DNA of 64,000 bases from UMGS172 sp045592985 (GTDB lineage Bacteria > Bacillota > Clostridia > Oscillospirales > Acutalibacteraceae), in contig JAZNVU010000056.1 of the NCBI GenBank assembly GCA_045592985.1, positions 31,128 through 95,127 on the forward strand. The letters are read 5' to 3'. Positions 1-8,933 of the stretch are shown here, in pieces. The notes beneath the pieces were generated by a model. That model was not told where the DNA came from, did no database searches, and saw only the letters and a list, made by a program, of their open reading frames with translations. Made by a program: the position numbers and the translations under genes. Every line of letters starts with the position of its first letter. Position 1 is the stretch's first letter.

Positions 1-731
1 ACACAGGTCTTGTTGAGGTTCCCATGGGTACCACTCTCCGTCAGATTGTTGAGGAAATCGGTGGCGGTATCCCCGGCGGTAAGAAGTTCAAGGCTGCACA
101 GACCGGTGGTCCTTCCGGCGGATGTATCCCTGCTCACCTTATCGACACTCCCATTGACTATGACAACCTTCTTGCTATCGGCTCTATGATGGGTTCGGGC
201 GGTCTTATCGTTATGGACGAAGACAGTTGTATGGTTGATATTGCTAAATTCTTCCTTGAGTTTACCGTTGACGAGTCTTGCGGTAAGTGTACTCCTTGCC
301 GTATCGGTACTAAGAGACTTCTTGAAATGCTCGATAAGATTACCAAGGGCAAAGCAACTATGGAAGACCTCGACAAAATGGAAGAACTCTGCTACTACAT
401 TAAGCAGAACGCTCTTTGCGGTCTCGGACAGACTGCTCCTAACCCTGTTCTTTCCACCTTGCGTTACTTCCGTGACGAGTATGTAGCCCACATCGTAGAT
501 AAGAAATGTCCTGCAGGCGTATGTAAGGAACTTCTCGTTTATTCTATCGATAAAGATAAGTGTATCGGTTGTGGACTTTGCGCTAAGAACTGTCCTGCTG
601 ATGCAATTTCCAAGACTGATTACATTGCTCCCGGTAAGAAGCTTCCTGCTCTTACTATTGACACTGAAAAGTGTGTAAAATGTGGTGCATGTATCGGCAG
701 TTGTAAGTTTAAGGCTATTTCAAGAGGTTAA
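1..731 (+). CDS. hydB: NADH-binding hydrogenase subunit HydB (NuoF-like), 5' end cut by window
   Basis: The frame is open from the left edge (codons begin at base 3), so only the C-terminal part is visible. The start reads TGLVEVPMGTTLRQI, the NuoF/HydB motif after the FMN/NADH domain. The [4Fe-4S] ligand set ESCGKCTPC lies near bp 272-300. A ferredoxin-like tail carries two clusters (CIGCGLCAKNCP and CVKCGACIGSCK). That tail is known from HydB of NAD-linked, often electron-bifurcating, [FeFe] hydrogenases and is absent from E. coli-type NuoF. The gene ends 19 bp before hydA, so they form one operon. Its role is to oxidise or reduce NAD(H) for the HydA catalytic subunit; bifurcation is inferred, and HydC lies outside the window. 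Confidence 0.9.
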   Translation, partial: TGLVEVPMGTTLRQIVEEIGGGIPGGKKFKAAQTGGPSGGCIPAHLIDTPIDYDNLLAIGSMMGSGGLIVMDEDSCMVDIAKFFLEFTVDESCGKCTPCRIGTKRLLEMLDKITKGKATMEDLDKMEELCYYIKQNALCGLGQTAPNPVLSTLRYFRDEYVAHIVDKKCPAGVCKELLVYSIDKDKCIGCGLCAKNCPADAISKTDYIAPGKKLPALTIDTEKCVKCGACIGSCKFKAISRG

Positions 732-750
732 GGAAAGGAGAACACATACA

Positions 751-2508
751 ATGGAAAAGATGATTAACTTAAAAATCAACGGTATGGACGTCTCTGTTCC
801 TGCCGGTTCTACCATTCTTGAAGCTGCAAGACAGGTTGGAATTGAAATTCCTACCCTTTGCTTCATGAAGGAAATGAACGAAATCGGCGCTTGCCGTATC
901 TGTGTTGTCGAGGCTAACGAAGGCCGCGGATTTAGACTTGTTGCTTCCTGTGTATACCCCGTAACCGAGGGTATGGAAGTTAGAACCAACTCTCTCGCTG
1001 TTCAGAAGTCGAGAAAGATGACATTGGAACTCCTTCTCTCCACTCATGACCGTAAGTGTCTCTCTTGCGTTCGTTCTGAGAACTGCGAATTCCAGAAACT
1101 TTGCCACGACTACGGTGTAGAAGACGAGGCTAAGTTCGACGGTGACAAGCCCGTATACGACATTGATACTTCAGCTCCTCACATGATTCGTGATAACAAC
1201 AAGTGCGTGCTTTGCCGTCGTTGCGTAGCCGCATGTAAAGCTCAGCATGTAAGCGTTATCGGTGCTAACGACCGTGGTATCGATACCAACGTTGCTTGCG
1301 GATTTAACCTTGGTCTTGCTGAGGTTGGTTGTGTATCCTGCGGTCAGTGTATTATTAACTGCCCCACCGGTGCACTTTCTGAAAAAGACGATACCGATAA
1401 GGTGTTTGAAGCACTTAATGACCCCGAGAAGATTGTTATTGTTCAGACTGCTCCTGCAGTTCGTGCTGCTCTCGGTGAAGAGTTTGGTATGCCTATCGGC
1501 ACCGGAGTTGAGGGCAAAATGGTTGCTGCACTCCGTCGTTTGGGCTTCGACAAGGTATTTGATACCGACGTTGCTGCTGACCTTACCATTATGGAAGAAG
1601 GAACCGAGTTTATCGACCGACTCCAGAACGGTGGCGTTCTTCCTATGATTACTTCTTGCTCACCCGGTTGGGTTAAGTTCTGCGAGATGTATCATCCCAA
1701 TATGCTTCCCAATCTTTCTTCTTGTAAGTCTCCTCAGCAGATGTTCGGTGCTGTTATCAAGACCTACTATGCTGAGAAGAACGGCATTGACCCCAAGAAC
1801 ATTGTTTCGGTTTCGGTAATGCCCTGTACTGCTAAGAAGTTTGAGATTATCCGTGACGACGAGGCTGCAGCAGGTCTGCCCGACCTCGACATCACCATCA
1901 CTACCCGTGAACTTGCTCGCATGATTAAGCGTGCACGTATCGAGTTCACCAAACTTCCCGATGAGAAGTTTGATTCACCTCTCGGTGATGCTACCGGTGC
2001 AGGTGTTATCTTCGGTGCAACCGGCGGTGTTATGGAGGCTGCTATCCGTACTGTTGCTGAGGTTCTTGAAGGCAAGGAAATCAAGGATGTTGATTACCAT
2101 GCAGTTCGCGGTACCCAGGCTGTTAAGGAAGCAACACTCAATATCGCAGGCATGGATGTAAATATCTGTGTTGTCAGTGGTCTTGAGGATGTTCATAAGG
2201 TTCTTACCGCTGTTGAAAACGGTGAGAAGAACTACCACTTCATCGAGGTTATGTGCTGCCCCGGCGGCTGTGTAAACGGCGGCGGTCAGCCCATTCAGCC
2301 TACTTCTGTTCGTCAGACAGTTGATATCAAGGCTCTCCGTGCAAAGGCTCTCTATGATTACGATGCAGCCAACACCAAGAGAAAATCTCACGAAAGCCCT
2401 GTTATCAAGGCTCTCTACGACGAGTATTTTGAGAAACCCGGCAGCCACAAGGCTCACAAGATTCTCCATACTTCGTATGTAGATCGTTCAAAAGATGTTG
2501 TTAAATAA
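751..2508 (+). CDS. hydA: [FeFe] hydrogenase catalytic subunit HydA
   Basis: 585 residues, cytoplasmic, makes or consumes H2. The ATG at 751 is chosen because AAGGAAAGGAG precedes it; the longer frame from 682 overlaps hydB. Domains in order: [2Fe-2S] ferredoxin fold (Cys 37, 48, 51, 67); His-ligated cluster (H99, C103, C106, C112); two [4Fe-4S] clusters (from C152 and C194); the H-cluster domain from about 225. H-cluster motifs are TSCSPGW (301-307), MPCTAKKFE (357-365) and MCCPGGCVNGGGQP near 510-525. The first motif has Ser where many enzymes have a second Cys; I believe this variant is common in NAD-linked clostridial enzymes, so I do not call it inactive. The arrangement fits the HydA of a HydABC complex. 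Confidence 0.96.
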   Translation: MEKMINLKINGMDVSVPAGSTILEAARQVGIEIPTLCFMKEMNEIGACRICVVEANEGRGFRLVASCVYPVTEGMEVRTNSLAVQKSRKMTLELLLSTHDRKCLSCVRSENCEFQKLCHDYGVEDEAKFDGDKPVYDIDTSAPHMIRDNNKCVLCRRCVAACKAQHVSVIGANDRGIDTNVACGFNLGLAEVGCVSCGQCIINCPTGALSEKDDTDKVFEALNDPEKIVIVQTAPAVRAALGEEFGMPIGTGVEGKMVAALRRLGFDKVFDTDVAADLTIMEEGTEFIDRLQNGGVLPMITSCSPGWVKFCEMYHPNMLPNLSSCKSPQQMFGAVIKTYYAEKNGIDPKNIVSVSVMPCTAKKFEIIRDDEAAAGLPDLDITITTRELARMIKRARIEFTKLPDEKFDSPLGDATGAGVIFGATGGVMEAAIRTVAEVLEGKEIKDVDYHAVRGTQAVKEATLNIAGMDVNICVVSGLEDVHKVLTAVENGEKNYHFIEVMCCPGGCVNGGGQPIQPTSVRQTVDIKALRAKALYDYDAANTKRKSHESPVIKALYDEYFEKPGSHKAHKILHTSYVDRSKDVVK

Positions 2509-2521
2509 TAATATCTAAATT

Positions 2522-2562
2522 AAACCCCTTCCAAACATATTAGTGTTTGGAAGGGGTTATTT
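2522..2562 (+). terminator. Intrinsic terminator of hydBA
   Basis: Arms AACCCCTTCCAAACA and TGTTTGGAAGGGGTT form a near-perfect hairpin about 15 bp after the hydA stop, followed by a short T-rich stretch. Confidence 0.85.
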
Positions 2563-2576
2563 ACTATATATAGCGG

Positions 2577-2605
2577 TTGACATATAACTTGTCGTAGTGT
2601 ATAAT
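2577..2605 (+). promoter_or_regulatory. Consensus sigma-A promoter of the structured leader RNA
   Basis: TTGACA (2577-2582), 17-bp spacer, TATAAT (2600-2605). Both boxes are perfect. Transcription should start near 2612, about 235 bases before the next start codon, so it produces a long untranslated leader. Confidence 0.85.
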
Positions 2606-2611
2606 AGAATC

Positions 2612-2827
2612 ATAGAAAATTAATAGGTAAAGGCGGTGGCGTAATGGATAGATATAATTCATTTTGCACTCGCCTTTTTGCTTTTTCAGGGTTCCACAAC
2701 AAACGTATTATAAATAGGCTGCCTTGATAAGCGGTCTTGGTTTGTTGTTAAGATTTTAGTCAAGTCAGCCTTTAACGCACAAAAACAAAGAAGTTGTTGC
2801 TTCATATATTTTTGTGCGTTTTTTTGA
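2612..2827 (+). ncRNA. Unidentified structured leader RNA / riboswitch candidate with H-type pseudoknot
   Basis: This region lies between a consensus promoter and an intrinsic terminator and has no convincing ORF. Three elements are visible. (1) A 5' hairpin closed by AAAGGCG (2629-2635) and CGCCTTT (2671-2677). (2) Two interleaved pairings: ACAACAAAC (2696-2704) with GTTTGTTGT (2740-2748), 9 of 9 pairs, and AGGCTGCCTTGA (2716-2727) with TCAAGTCAGCCT (2760-2771), 11 of 12 pairs. Because they interleave, they form a pseudoknot with loops of 11, 12 and 11 bases, or two exclusive folds. (3) A terminator ending 23 bases before the next start codon. I do not recognise an Rfam family. A 6S-like RNA is possible; c-di-GMP-I hallmarks are not seen. 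Confidence 0.6.
2774..2825 (+). terminator. Terminator/attenuator of the leader RNA
   Basis: Arms AACGCACAAAAA (2774-2785) and TTTTTGTGCGTT (2809-2820) pair over 12 bp, with an inner GAAG/CTTC stem and a T-run after. It sits just upstream of the RBS of the gene at 2849, so read-through decides that gene's expression. Confidence 0.8.
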
Positions 2828-2848
2828 ATAAATTATGGAGGCTAAATA

Positions 2849-5041
2849 ATGAAAAAGATAATAAGTTTATTAATTACGATATGTTTGTTACTTTCGATAA
2901 GGGTTGTTCCTGTTGCCGCAACTGAAACAAGTAATATAACAGCACAAGAGAGTAGTTTAACAACTGAAAAAGTCACAGAATTTACTGAACAGACTATATC
3001 TCAAGAAAAAAGTAAAGAACCATATGCAGATAATATATATGCTAAGACGGTCGATAACGGTGATGGAACTAAGACATTAACCTTATATGACCATCCGGTT
3101 AAGTTTGTGAATAAAAATGGTGAACTTGAGGAAATATCAACTAAAATCAAAGTAGATTCAAATGGAGCTTATAAAACCGTTGCTGCCGAAAGTCAAACAG
3201 TTTTTCCAAAGACAATAACAGAAGGCATAACGCTTTCAGGTAATGGTGTTAGTTTAAAAATGACACCCGCAAAAGCAAATGTTTCGAACTCAGAACTTGT
3301 TGAAAGCAAAGAATTACAGAAGCTTAGTTCAACTGTGAGAAAAGTGAATGACGAAACGGTTGCATATACTTATGATAGTAAAACCACATTGGAATATCGC
3401 TTGACTTATACAGGTTTTAAAGAAGATATCGTAGTTTCGGAGTATACAGGTCAGACGGAATATAATTTTTTACTTGAAACGGGCGGTCTTACGCTGACAA
3501 AAATTGAAGATTCATATTATCTTGTGGATGAAAACAATAAAATCAAAGCTACAATCGGAGATATTATAATTTTTACAGCTGATGAGAAAAACAATGCACT
3601 GGGGTCAATGACACATACTGTGGTAAGAGAAAATGAGCAGTATGTTATGACAATACACGTTGATGCCGATTATTTGAAGGACAAAAAAACAAAGTATCCC
3701 ATCCGCATAGACCCGACATTGGAAATAACCTATGACAATAATGGTGCAGGAGCAATACAGGATGCTATAATATATAGTGAGGCTAATACAAACGGTTCAA
3801 GCGGGTCTTTATACATAGGTTTGCGTGAAAATTACGGAATTGCACGTGCATTAATACAGTTTCCCTCAATAAATTTTGAAAGTTTTGATGCGGCTGATAT
3901 CCTTGATGTTTCTTTGGAAATCCGTGACCTTATGTGTCAAAGCGAACAACTAGCAATATATGCACATATTTTCACGGGTGGCTCTTGGTCTGAATCTACT
4001 GTTTCGTGGTCAGCGGTACAACCACACAACATGTCATATCAGCAAGACATAATATACGTTTCATATGCTAACGGTGTCAATCTTTCACCAAAACACCGGT
4101 ATGCAATTGATATTACCGTAGCAGCAAGGAATTGGTCAACAGGTGTATATGAACAAAACGGAATAATTCTTAAATCAGATGTATCAATAGAGTATGGTAA
4201 TACTTATATTTTTAAAACCTTCGCCTCGTATAACAGAGCAACTAATAAGCCTAGTCTTGTGATAAAATACGTTAACCCAAACAGTGTTTCTCCGCCTGAA
4301 GGTGAGTTAGAGAGTGTAACTTCAACTAAAATTAGTGGTTGGGCATATATGCCCGATGCACCTAGTTGGTCAGTACCAATAAAGATTGAACTTATCAATA
4401 CTTCGTTTGCTGATTTTTCACCAGAGCCTATAACTTTTTCAACAGATTTATATAGAGATGACCTTGAAGAAGCAGGTTACGGAGATGGGCCTCATGGTTT
4501 CAGTTATAACATATCATGGAGTGAGTTGGCACCAGGTAGGTATAGAGTATATGCTTATGCCAAGGATTACTATGGAAATTGGGTTTTGCTTGATGGAAGT
4601 CCAATAACATATTGGAATAACGGAACAATTACATACTATTATACTGAAGTGGGAGCATGTAGTTGGGTTATATTAGAAGACATGGTTCCTATTGCAATAA
4701 ATTGTGCTGTAAACTTATCGAATCATGCTACGGTTAATGTTACTAACAATACCACTCGTATAACTAAGTGTTCTGTTAGCGCTATTACAGACAAAAGTGT
4801 GTTTGGCTTGTTTTTACCTATGCCACATATGGAAATTGGTACAACTAAGATAAATGATGTGGATATTGATATGCAACAAGCCACGGATACTATTCATTCT
4901 ACAAATGTTTTATATGTTGATGTTGAAGGTTTTCCAAATATTAATTATAATCCTTCATCAACGATGTATAGCGATGCGTTATTAATGATTTCTGATGCTT
5001 TATACCCTTTGCAAATTGTAGAGAATACCATGATTTTTTAG
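2849..5041 (+). CDS. Secreted DNRLRE-domain protein (wall-associated/RHS-like N-terminal architecture, no YD repeats)
   Basis: 730 residues with a Sec signal peptide (1 to about 24, MKKIISLLITICLLLS then VAA). The first 280 residues resemble the N-terminal region of clostridial wall-associated and RHS-type proteins. A DNRLRE-type beta domain follows (about 285-475; contains AIIYSEANTNGSSGSLYIG). Next comes an Ig-like module (about 480-590) with the recurring pattern GWAYMPD...YGDGPHGFSY...LSGSP-like end (here LLDGSPITYW). The last 140 residues are unrecognised. YD repeats, usual after such N-termini, are absent, so this is a short form or a truncated relative. The patch is AT-richer than its neighbours, suggesting horizontal acquisition. 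An RBS (GGAGG) lies at 2836. The gene is downstream of the structured leader; ligand or function unknown. Confidence 0.75.
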   Translation: MKKIISLLITICLLLSIRVVPVAATETSNITAQESSLTTEKVTEFTEQTISQEKSKEPYADNIYAKTVDNGDGTKTLTLYDHPVKFVNKNGELEEISTKIKVDSNGAYKTVAAESQTVFPKTITEGITLSGNGVSLKMTPAKANVSNSELVESKELQKLSSTVRKVNDETVAYTYDSKTTLEYRLTYTGFKEDIVVSEYTGQTEYNFLLETGGLTLTKIEDSYYLVDENNKIKATIGDIIIFTADEKNNALGSMTHTVVRENEQYVMTIHVDADYLKDKKTKYPIRIDPTLEITYDNNGAGAIQDAIIYSEANTNGSSGSLYIGLRENYGIARALIQFPSINFESFDAADILDVSLEIRDLMCQSEQLAIYAHIFTGGSWSESTVSWSAVQPHNMSYQQDIIYVSYANGVNLSPKHRYAIDITVAARNWSTGVYEQNGIILKSDVSIEYGNTYIFKTFASYNRATNKPSLVIKYVNPNSVSPPEGELESVTSTKISGWAYMPDAPSWSVPIKIELINTSFADFSPEPITFSTDLYRDDLEEAGYGDGPHGFSYNISWSELAPGRYRVYAYAKDYYGNWVLLDGSPITYWNNGTITYYYTEVGACSWVILEDMVPIAINCAVNLSNHATVNVTNNTTRITKCSVSAITDKSVFGLFLPMPHMEIGTTKINDVDIDMQQATDTIHSTNVLYVDVEGFPNINYNPSSTMYSDALLMISDALYPLQIVENTMIF

Positions 5042-5054
5042 AGGAGTGACTATA

Positions 5055-5729
5055 ATGAAAAAATCAATAATAATTTGTGCTGTGATACTAACTGTTTTAT
5101 TGTCTACAGGTGTGGTTGTTGCATTAAGCCAACAAAATTCACCCTTCACTGAATTTTTTAATATAATCAAAAATGGCAAAAAGGATTCTGAAATTATTTT
5201 GTACGTAAACGGAGAGCCTGTCTATAAAAGTGAAATGGATGTACAGATTAGTTATAATAAACTAACTTACAATTTATTGAAATCGCAACAGGAAAACAAT
5301 TCTCTTTATGCACAAAACAGTGAATTGTATGACAAACAAATTCAAGAGTCTATATCAAAAAGCAACGAAGAAATAACAAATGATATTATTAAGTCAAAAA
5401 TCATGGTACAACAAGCGCAGCGGTTGGGTATTTCTGCTGATTACGATGATGCCTATAAACAGCATAAAAGTAATTATGAGGTAATAAAAAAACAAGCAGA
5501 TGAGAATTACAGATTTATCGCCTTATACATAGAAGAAATGGGCATTACTGAAGAGGAATATCTTGAACAAGCGGCAAATTCATACTGCAATCTGATGACA
5601 AAATATAATTTACAGACTTATTATAGTAACAATAAAGAATTAACTGCAGAATTCGAGAGTTTTGATGACTACATACAAAACCTCATTGATAATGCCGATA
5701 TCAAATATACTGAGCTGTTTTATAACTAG
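5055..5729 (+). CDS. Exported SurA_N-like (PrsA/foldase N-domain) protein
   Basis: 224 residues. The ATG at 5055 is preferred over the GTG at 5046 because GAGGAG ends 8 bases before it, overlapping the upstream stop. An N-terminal hydrophobic segment (about 5-25) is a signal peptide or anchor. From about residue 50 the pattern LYVNGEPVYKSEMD matches the start of SurA_N/foldase chaperone domains, followed by long charged helices. No parvulin PPIase domain follows, so it may be a holdase or an accessory protein. It is in operon with the secreted protein just upstream and may assist its export or folding; that role is inferred. Confidence 0.65.
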   Translation: MKKSIIICAVILTVLLSTGVVVALSQQNSPFTEFFNIIKNGKKDSEIILYVNGEPVYKSEMDVQISYNKLTYNLLKSQQENNSLYAQNSELYDKQIQESISKSNEEITNDIIKSKIMVQQAQRLGISADYDDAYKQHKSNYEVIKKQADENYRFIALYIEEMGITEEEYLEQAANSYCNLMTKYNLQTYYSNNKELTAEFESFDDYIQNLIDNADIKYTELFYN

Positions 5730-5730
5730 C

Positions 5731-5820
5731 GTGGAACTCAAAGGAGAAACAATAGAGGATGAAAACGGAAATATTCTTCATTCGCCAAAACATGCACATA
5801 TTTATGTGGTGGCCTATTGA
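5731..5820 (+). pseudogene. Short coding remnant after the secreted-protein operon
   Basis: An open frame starting GTG at 5731 encodes about 29 residues ending HSPKHAHIYVVAY. It is followed by a second short frame (TTG at 5817 overlapping the stop; about 24 residues ending FFQQVRR, stop at 5900). Neither looks complete. The protein-like composition suggests a decayed small gene with a frameshift near 5817, but it could be chance. Confidence 0.25.
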
Positions 5821-5913
5821 CAGCAACAAAAGACAAGAGCGCGTTTAGTGAAAGTGAGAGGTTGGAACTGTTTCAGTGCTTTTTTCAGCAAGTGAGAAGA
5901 TAAAATAACAAAA

Positions 5914-5941
5914 AGGGCGGTGGGAAACCACCGTCTTTTTT
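5914..5941 (+). terminator. Intrinsic terminator
   Basis: GGCGGTGG-GAAA-CCACCGTC hairpin with a GAAA loop, followed by TTTTTT. It ends the 2849-5729 operon. Confidence 0.85.
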
Positions 5942-6008
5942 GTTCTGTTATAACATTAAAATTTGCGGAATAATATATAATGTATTAAATTTTGGAGTGG
6001 TGTTTATT

Positions 6009-7061
6009 ATGAATTGTACCGCAAAATATTTTTTAGCAGCCAATTCCGCTGAGGGCTTTTTTTCGGAGTTTCCTACTTGCTATGACCCGTATGACGGCTG
6101 GCGCGCCTACATCATAAAAGGCGGACCGGGTACCGGCAAATCGTCTTTTATGAGACAACTGCTCGAAAAGGCAGAAGAAAAGCAAATTGCCGCAGAGGTA
6201 GTGTTTTGTACAGGCGACCCCGATTCGCTTGATGCAGTTATTCTTCCAACCCTAAAAACGGTGGTGATGGACGGTACAGCACCGCATGTGGTCGACCCAG
6301 CATTGCCTGGTGTCAGTGACAAAATACTGAATTTTGGCGAGTTTTGGGATGATAACAAGTTCAACCACCCCAAAGATTTAATGCACGTTTTCAAGCAAAA
6401 CAAGGTATTCCACAAAGAGGCGGCAAAATACATCTGCGCCGCAGGCAAAGTGATGGAGGCGGCTTTGAGTAGAATGGACTGTGTGCAGACAAAAGATACT
6501 CGCGCGTATGGGAAAATGATAGCCGACAAGTTTTTGCCTAAATTAGAGCAAGAGGGAAGTTTTAGCACTCGATACCTCGGAGGTGTAACGCCTAAAGGGG
6601 TTAAATATTTTACCGAGTCGGCAATGAACAGAGCAAAAAATACCGTTGTGATAAGTGACGCTTGCGGCAAAGCGGCTAACGAGATTTTAGAAGTGCTAAA
6701 ACTCGCGGCTTTAAAGAGGGGATACGATACGGTTGTCTATAAAAATCCGATTTTGCCGTTGCAATTGCTTGATGCCGTCTTTGTACCGTTGGTTTCGCTC
6801 TTTGTGGTTAGGGAATATGCCTTAAACCGTTGTTTTGATGTATCAGATAAGGTGTTTGCCGATAGGTTTTACCTACATTGTGACCTAAATCAACCCAGAG
6901 ACGAAGAATTGATAAACAATTTGATACAAAACGCAGTTGACAGGCTAAGTTATGCAAAATCAGTGCATGACGAAATGGAAAAGCACTACATTGCGGCAAT
7001 GAATTTTGAGCAACTGAAAAAATACTGCGATTTAATCAGTAAAGAAATTTTTGGAGAATAA
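6009..7061 (+). CDS. P-loop ATPase of the PRK06851 type
   Basis: 350 residues, predicted cytoplasmic. ATG at 6009 is chosen with GGAGTGG just upstream; the longer frame from 5940 has no RBS and overlaps the terminator. Walker A is GGPGTGKS near residues 37-44. A second nucleotide-binding-like half follows (VVISDACGKAANEILEVL near 215), consistent with the PRK06851 family of uncharacterised two-domain ATP-binding proteins found in spore-forming Firmicutes. No partner genes adjoin: it stands alone between two terminators and its substrate is unknown. Confidence 0.75.
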   Translation: MNCTAKYFLAANSAEGFFSEFPTCYDPYDGWRAYIIKGGPGTGKSSFMRQLLEKAEEKQIAAEVVFCTGDPDSLDAVILPTLKTVVMDGTAPHVVDPALPGVSDKILNFGEFWDDNKFNHPKDLMHVFKQNKVFHKEAAKYICAAGKVMEAALSRMDCVQTKDTRAYGKMIADKFLPKLEQEGSFSTRYLGGVTPKGVKYFTESAMNRAKNTVVISDACGKAANEILEVLKLAALKRGYDTVVYKNPILPLQLLDAVFVPLVSLFVVREYALNRCFDVSDKVFADRFYLHCDLNQPRDEELINNLIQNAVDRLSYAKSVHDEMEKHYIAAMNFEQLKKYCDLISKEIFGE

Positions 7062-7094
7062 AAATGGTCGTGGCACATGTGCCACGACCATTTT
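7062..7094. terminator. Bidirectional terminator between convergent genes
   Basis: Near-perfect palindrome with arms AAATGGTCGTGGCAC and GTGCCACGACCATTT, with A/T runs on both sides. It serves the ATPase gene (+) and the transporter gene (-). Confidence 0.9.
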
Positions 7095-7117
7095 ACAATA
7101 TTAATGAATTAACAATA

Positions 7118-8911
7118 TTATGCCTTCACCTTTTTGTCGGTTATCATTTTGATAACGACCAAGGTTGCAATCATGATAACAATTGCAATGGGGAGTGCAA
7201 TGAGCCAATTCTGTACGAAACCTGTAATGAGGTAGCATACAAATGAAACGGCTGCAACGGTAATGGCATAGGGCAACTGTGTCGATACGTGGTTAACGTG
7301 TTCGCACTGTGCACCTGCCGAAGACATGATAGTCGTATCCGAAATGGGCGAGCAGTGGTCACCGCAAACAGCACCGGCAAGACATGCCGACATGCCGATA
7401 ACCATAAGTTCACTGCCGGGTTCGAATACGCCGAGTACGATAGGAATAAGAATACCGAAGGTGCCCCAAGAAGTTCCGGTTGCAAATGCAATACCGCAAG
7501 CAACGAGGAAGATGATAGCGGGCAAGAAGTTGTAGAGTGCGCCGGCACCTGCCAATGCATTCTCAACGAATGTATCGGAGCCCAAAAGTCCGGTCATATT
7601 TTTAAGACCTGTTGCCATGGTAAGAATGAGAATGGCGGGAACCATTGCGATAAATCCCTTAGGAATACATGCCATAGCATCCTTGAACGATACAAGACCG
7701 CGGCAAAGCAGATAGACAACGGTGATAACGAGAGCAACCAAACCACCCAAAGGCAAACCTACGGTAGCATCTGTGTTACCAAAAGCGTCAACAAAACTTT
7801 CACCATCGAAGAATCCACCTACGTAAATGAGTGCAAGAACCGAGAATACAATAAGTGTGATAATGGGCAAAACAAGGTCGATAACCATGCCTTTGGAATT
7901 GCCTTCAATTTCACTTTCGTCATTAACGACTTCGCTTCCGAAGGTAAACAGGTCACCGTTTTCAGCATTAAGTTCATGTTTCTTCATGGGACCAAAATTA
8001 AACTTCATTAAAGTAATGGCTATGATGAATACAAGTGTGAGCAATGAATAGAAGTTATAGGGGATAGCCTTAATAAAGAGTGCAAGGCTGGAAATTTCCT
8101 CTCCTGCAGCGTTGGTAACACCTGCGGTGTATTCCGAAACAGCGGCAGCCCAAGAAGAAATAGGAGCAATCATACAAATAGGTGCTGCTGTTGCGTCAAT
8201 AATAAACGCCAACTTGGCACGGCTGATTTTGTGTGAATCGGTTACGGGACGCATTACAGAACCGACAGTGAGGCAGTTGAAATAGTCGTCGATAAAGATA
8301 AGTACACCCAAAGCAAAGGTGCAAAGTGCAGCACCGACTTTTGATTTGATGTGGGTTTTTGCCCAACTGCCGAATGCGGCAGAACCACCGGTTTTGTTAA
8401 TAAGGGCAACCATAATACCGAGTATTACAAGGAATACGAAGATACCTGCGGTGCCCGATACTGCGGCAATAAGACCGTCCTGTACGAGACTGTCTACCGT
8501 GCCGACAAGGTTGAAGTTGCTGTAGAGCAACGCACCTGTAAGCATACCGATAAACAGAGAACTGTAAACCTCTTTGGTCACAAGTGCAAGTACGATAGCA
8601 ATCAGTGCCGGCACAAGCGACATAAAGGTCGCGAAATACTGGCTGGTTGCTACAACTTCGCCACTGCCTTCGCAAGTTGCACATGCCGAAGCCTCGCCTG
8701 CGGCACCTATACCTGCACAACTTGTGCACTCGACGTCATCAACAATGCCTTCACCGGCACAAACGTTGCATGCATACTCGTATGTATTACCTTCAATACA
8801 ATCAGGACACGCAATCATGGTGGTAGTTTTCATTGTGCCGGCCAGTACACCGACAACGGCGATAAGAATTAAAGCCGTCAACAAAAACGTTAGAAACTTT
8901 TTCTTGTTCAT
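7118..8911 (-). CDS. lysW: NhaC-family lysine transporter (LysW type) with DnaJ-like Cys-repeat insert
   Basis: 597 residues, multi-span membrane protein of the NhaC antiporter superfamily. The start at 8911 has AGAGGTAAAG upstream; an extension to 9016 would run into the riboswitch terminator. The core shows GIFVFLVILGIMVALINKTGG, IFIDDYFNCLTVGSVM and ATGTSWGTFGI, typical of the family. A lysine riboswitch controls it, and NhaC-type genes under L-boxes have been predicted to be lysine transporters (LysW), so lysine uptake is the likely role. Odd: between the first span (about 6-25) and the next (about 93 on) lie four CxxC motifs (35/38, 48/51, 62/65, 77/80), three in CxxCxGxG form as in the DnaJ zinc domain. 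If the N-terminus is inside, this insert is extracytoplasmic. Confidence 0.85.
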   Translation of the reverse strand: MNKKKFLTFLLTALILIAVVGVLAGTMKTTTMIACPDCIEGNTYEYACNVCAGEGIVDDVECTSCAGIGAAGEASACATCEGSGEVVATSQYFATFMSLVPALIAIVLALVTKEVYSSLFIGMLTGALLYSNFNLVGTVDSLVQDGLIAAVSGTAGIFVFLVILGIMVALINKTGGSAAFGSWAKTHIKSKVGAALCTFALGVLIFIDDYFNCLTVGSVMRPVTDSHKISRAKLAFIIDATAAPICMIAPISSWAAAVSEYTAGVTNAAGEEISSLALFIKAIPYNFYSLLTLVFIIAITLMKFNFGPMKKHELNAENGDLFTFGSEVVNDESEIEGNSKGMVIDLVLPIITLIVFSVLALIYVGGFFDGESFVDAFGNTDATVGLPLGGLVALVITVVYLLCRGLVSFKDAMACIPKGFIAMVPAILILTMATGLKNMTGLLGSDTFVENALAGAGALYNFLPAIIFLVACGIAFATGTSWGTFGILIPIVLGVFEPGSELMVIGMSACLAGAVCGDHCSPISDTTIMSSAGAQCEHVNHVSTQLPYAITVAAVSFVCYLITGFVQNWLIALPIAIVIMIATLVVIKMITDKKVKA

Positions 8912-8933
8912 TTCTTTACCTCTTCTCTTTGTT

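Noticed and set aside
682..750. Upstream start for hydA at 682
   Set aside because: Overlaps hydB and its ferredoxin tail; a strong RBS precedes 751.
1621..1690. Inactivated hydrogenase because the first H-cluster motif is TSCSPGW
   Set aside because: The other H-cluster motifs are intact, and I believe the same variant is common in NAD-linked clostridial enzymes.
2612..2827. Assignment of the leader RNA to 6S RNA, tmRNA, SRP RNA or a c-di-GMP riboswitch
   Set aside because: No CCA end or tag frame (tmRNA), no SRP tetraloop domain, no GEMM consensus; 6S cannot be excluded but a downstream-gene terminator layout argues for a leader.
7289..8872. Plus-strand frames rich in His, Cys and Asn opposite the lysine transporter
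   Set aside because: Composition is the mirror of a hydrophobic membrane gene; no RBS or motif.
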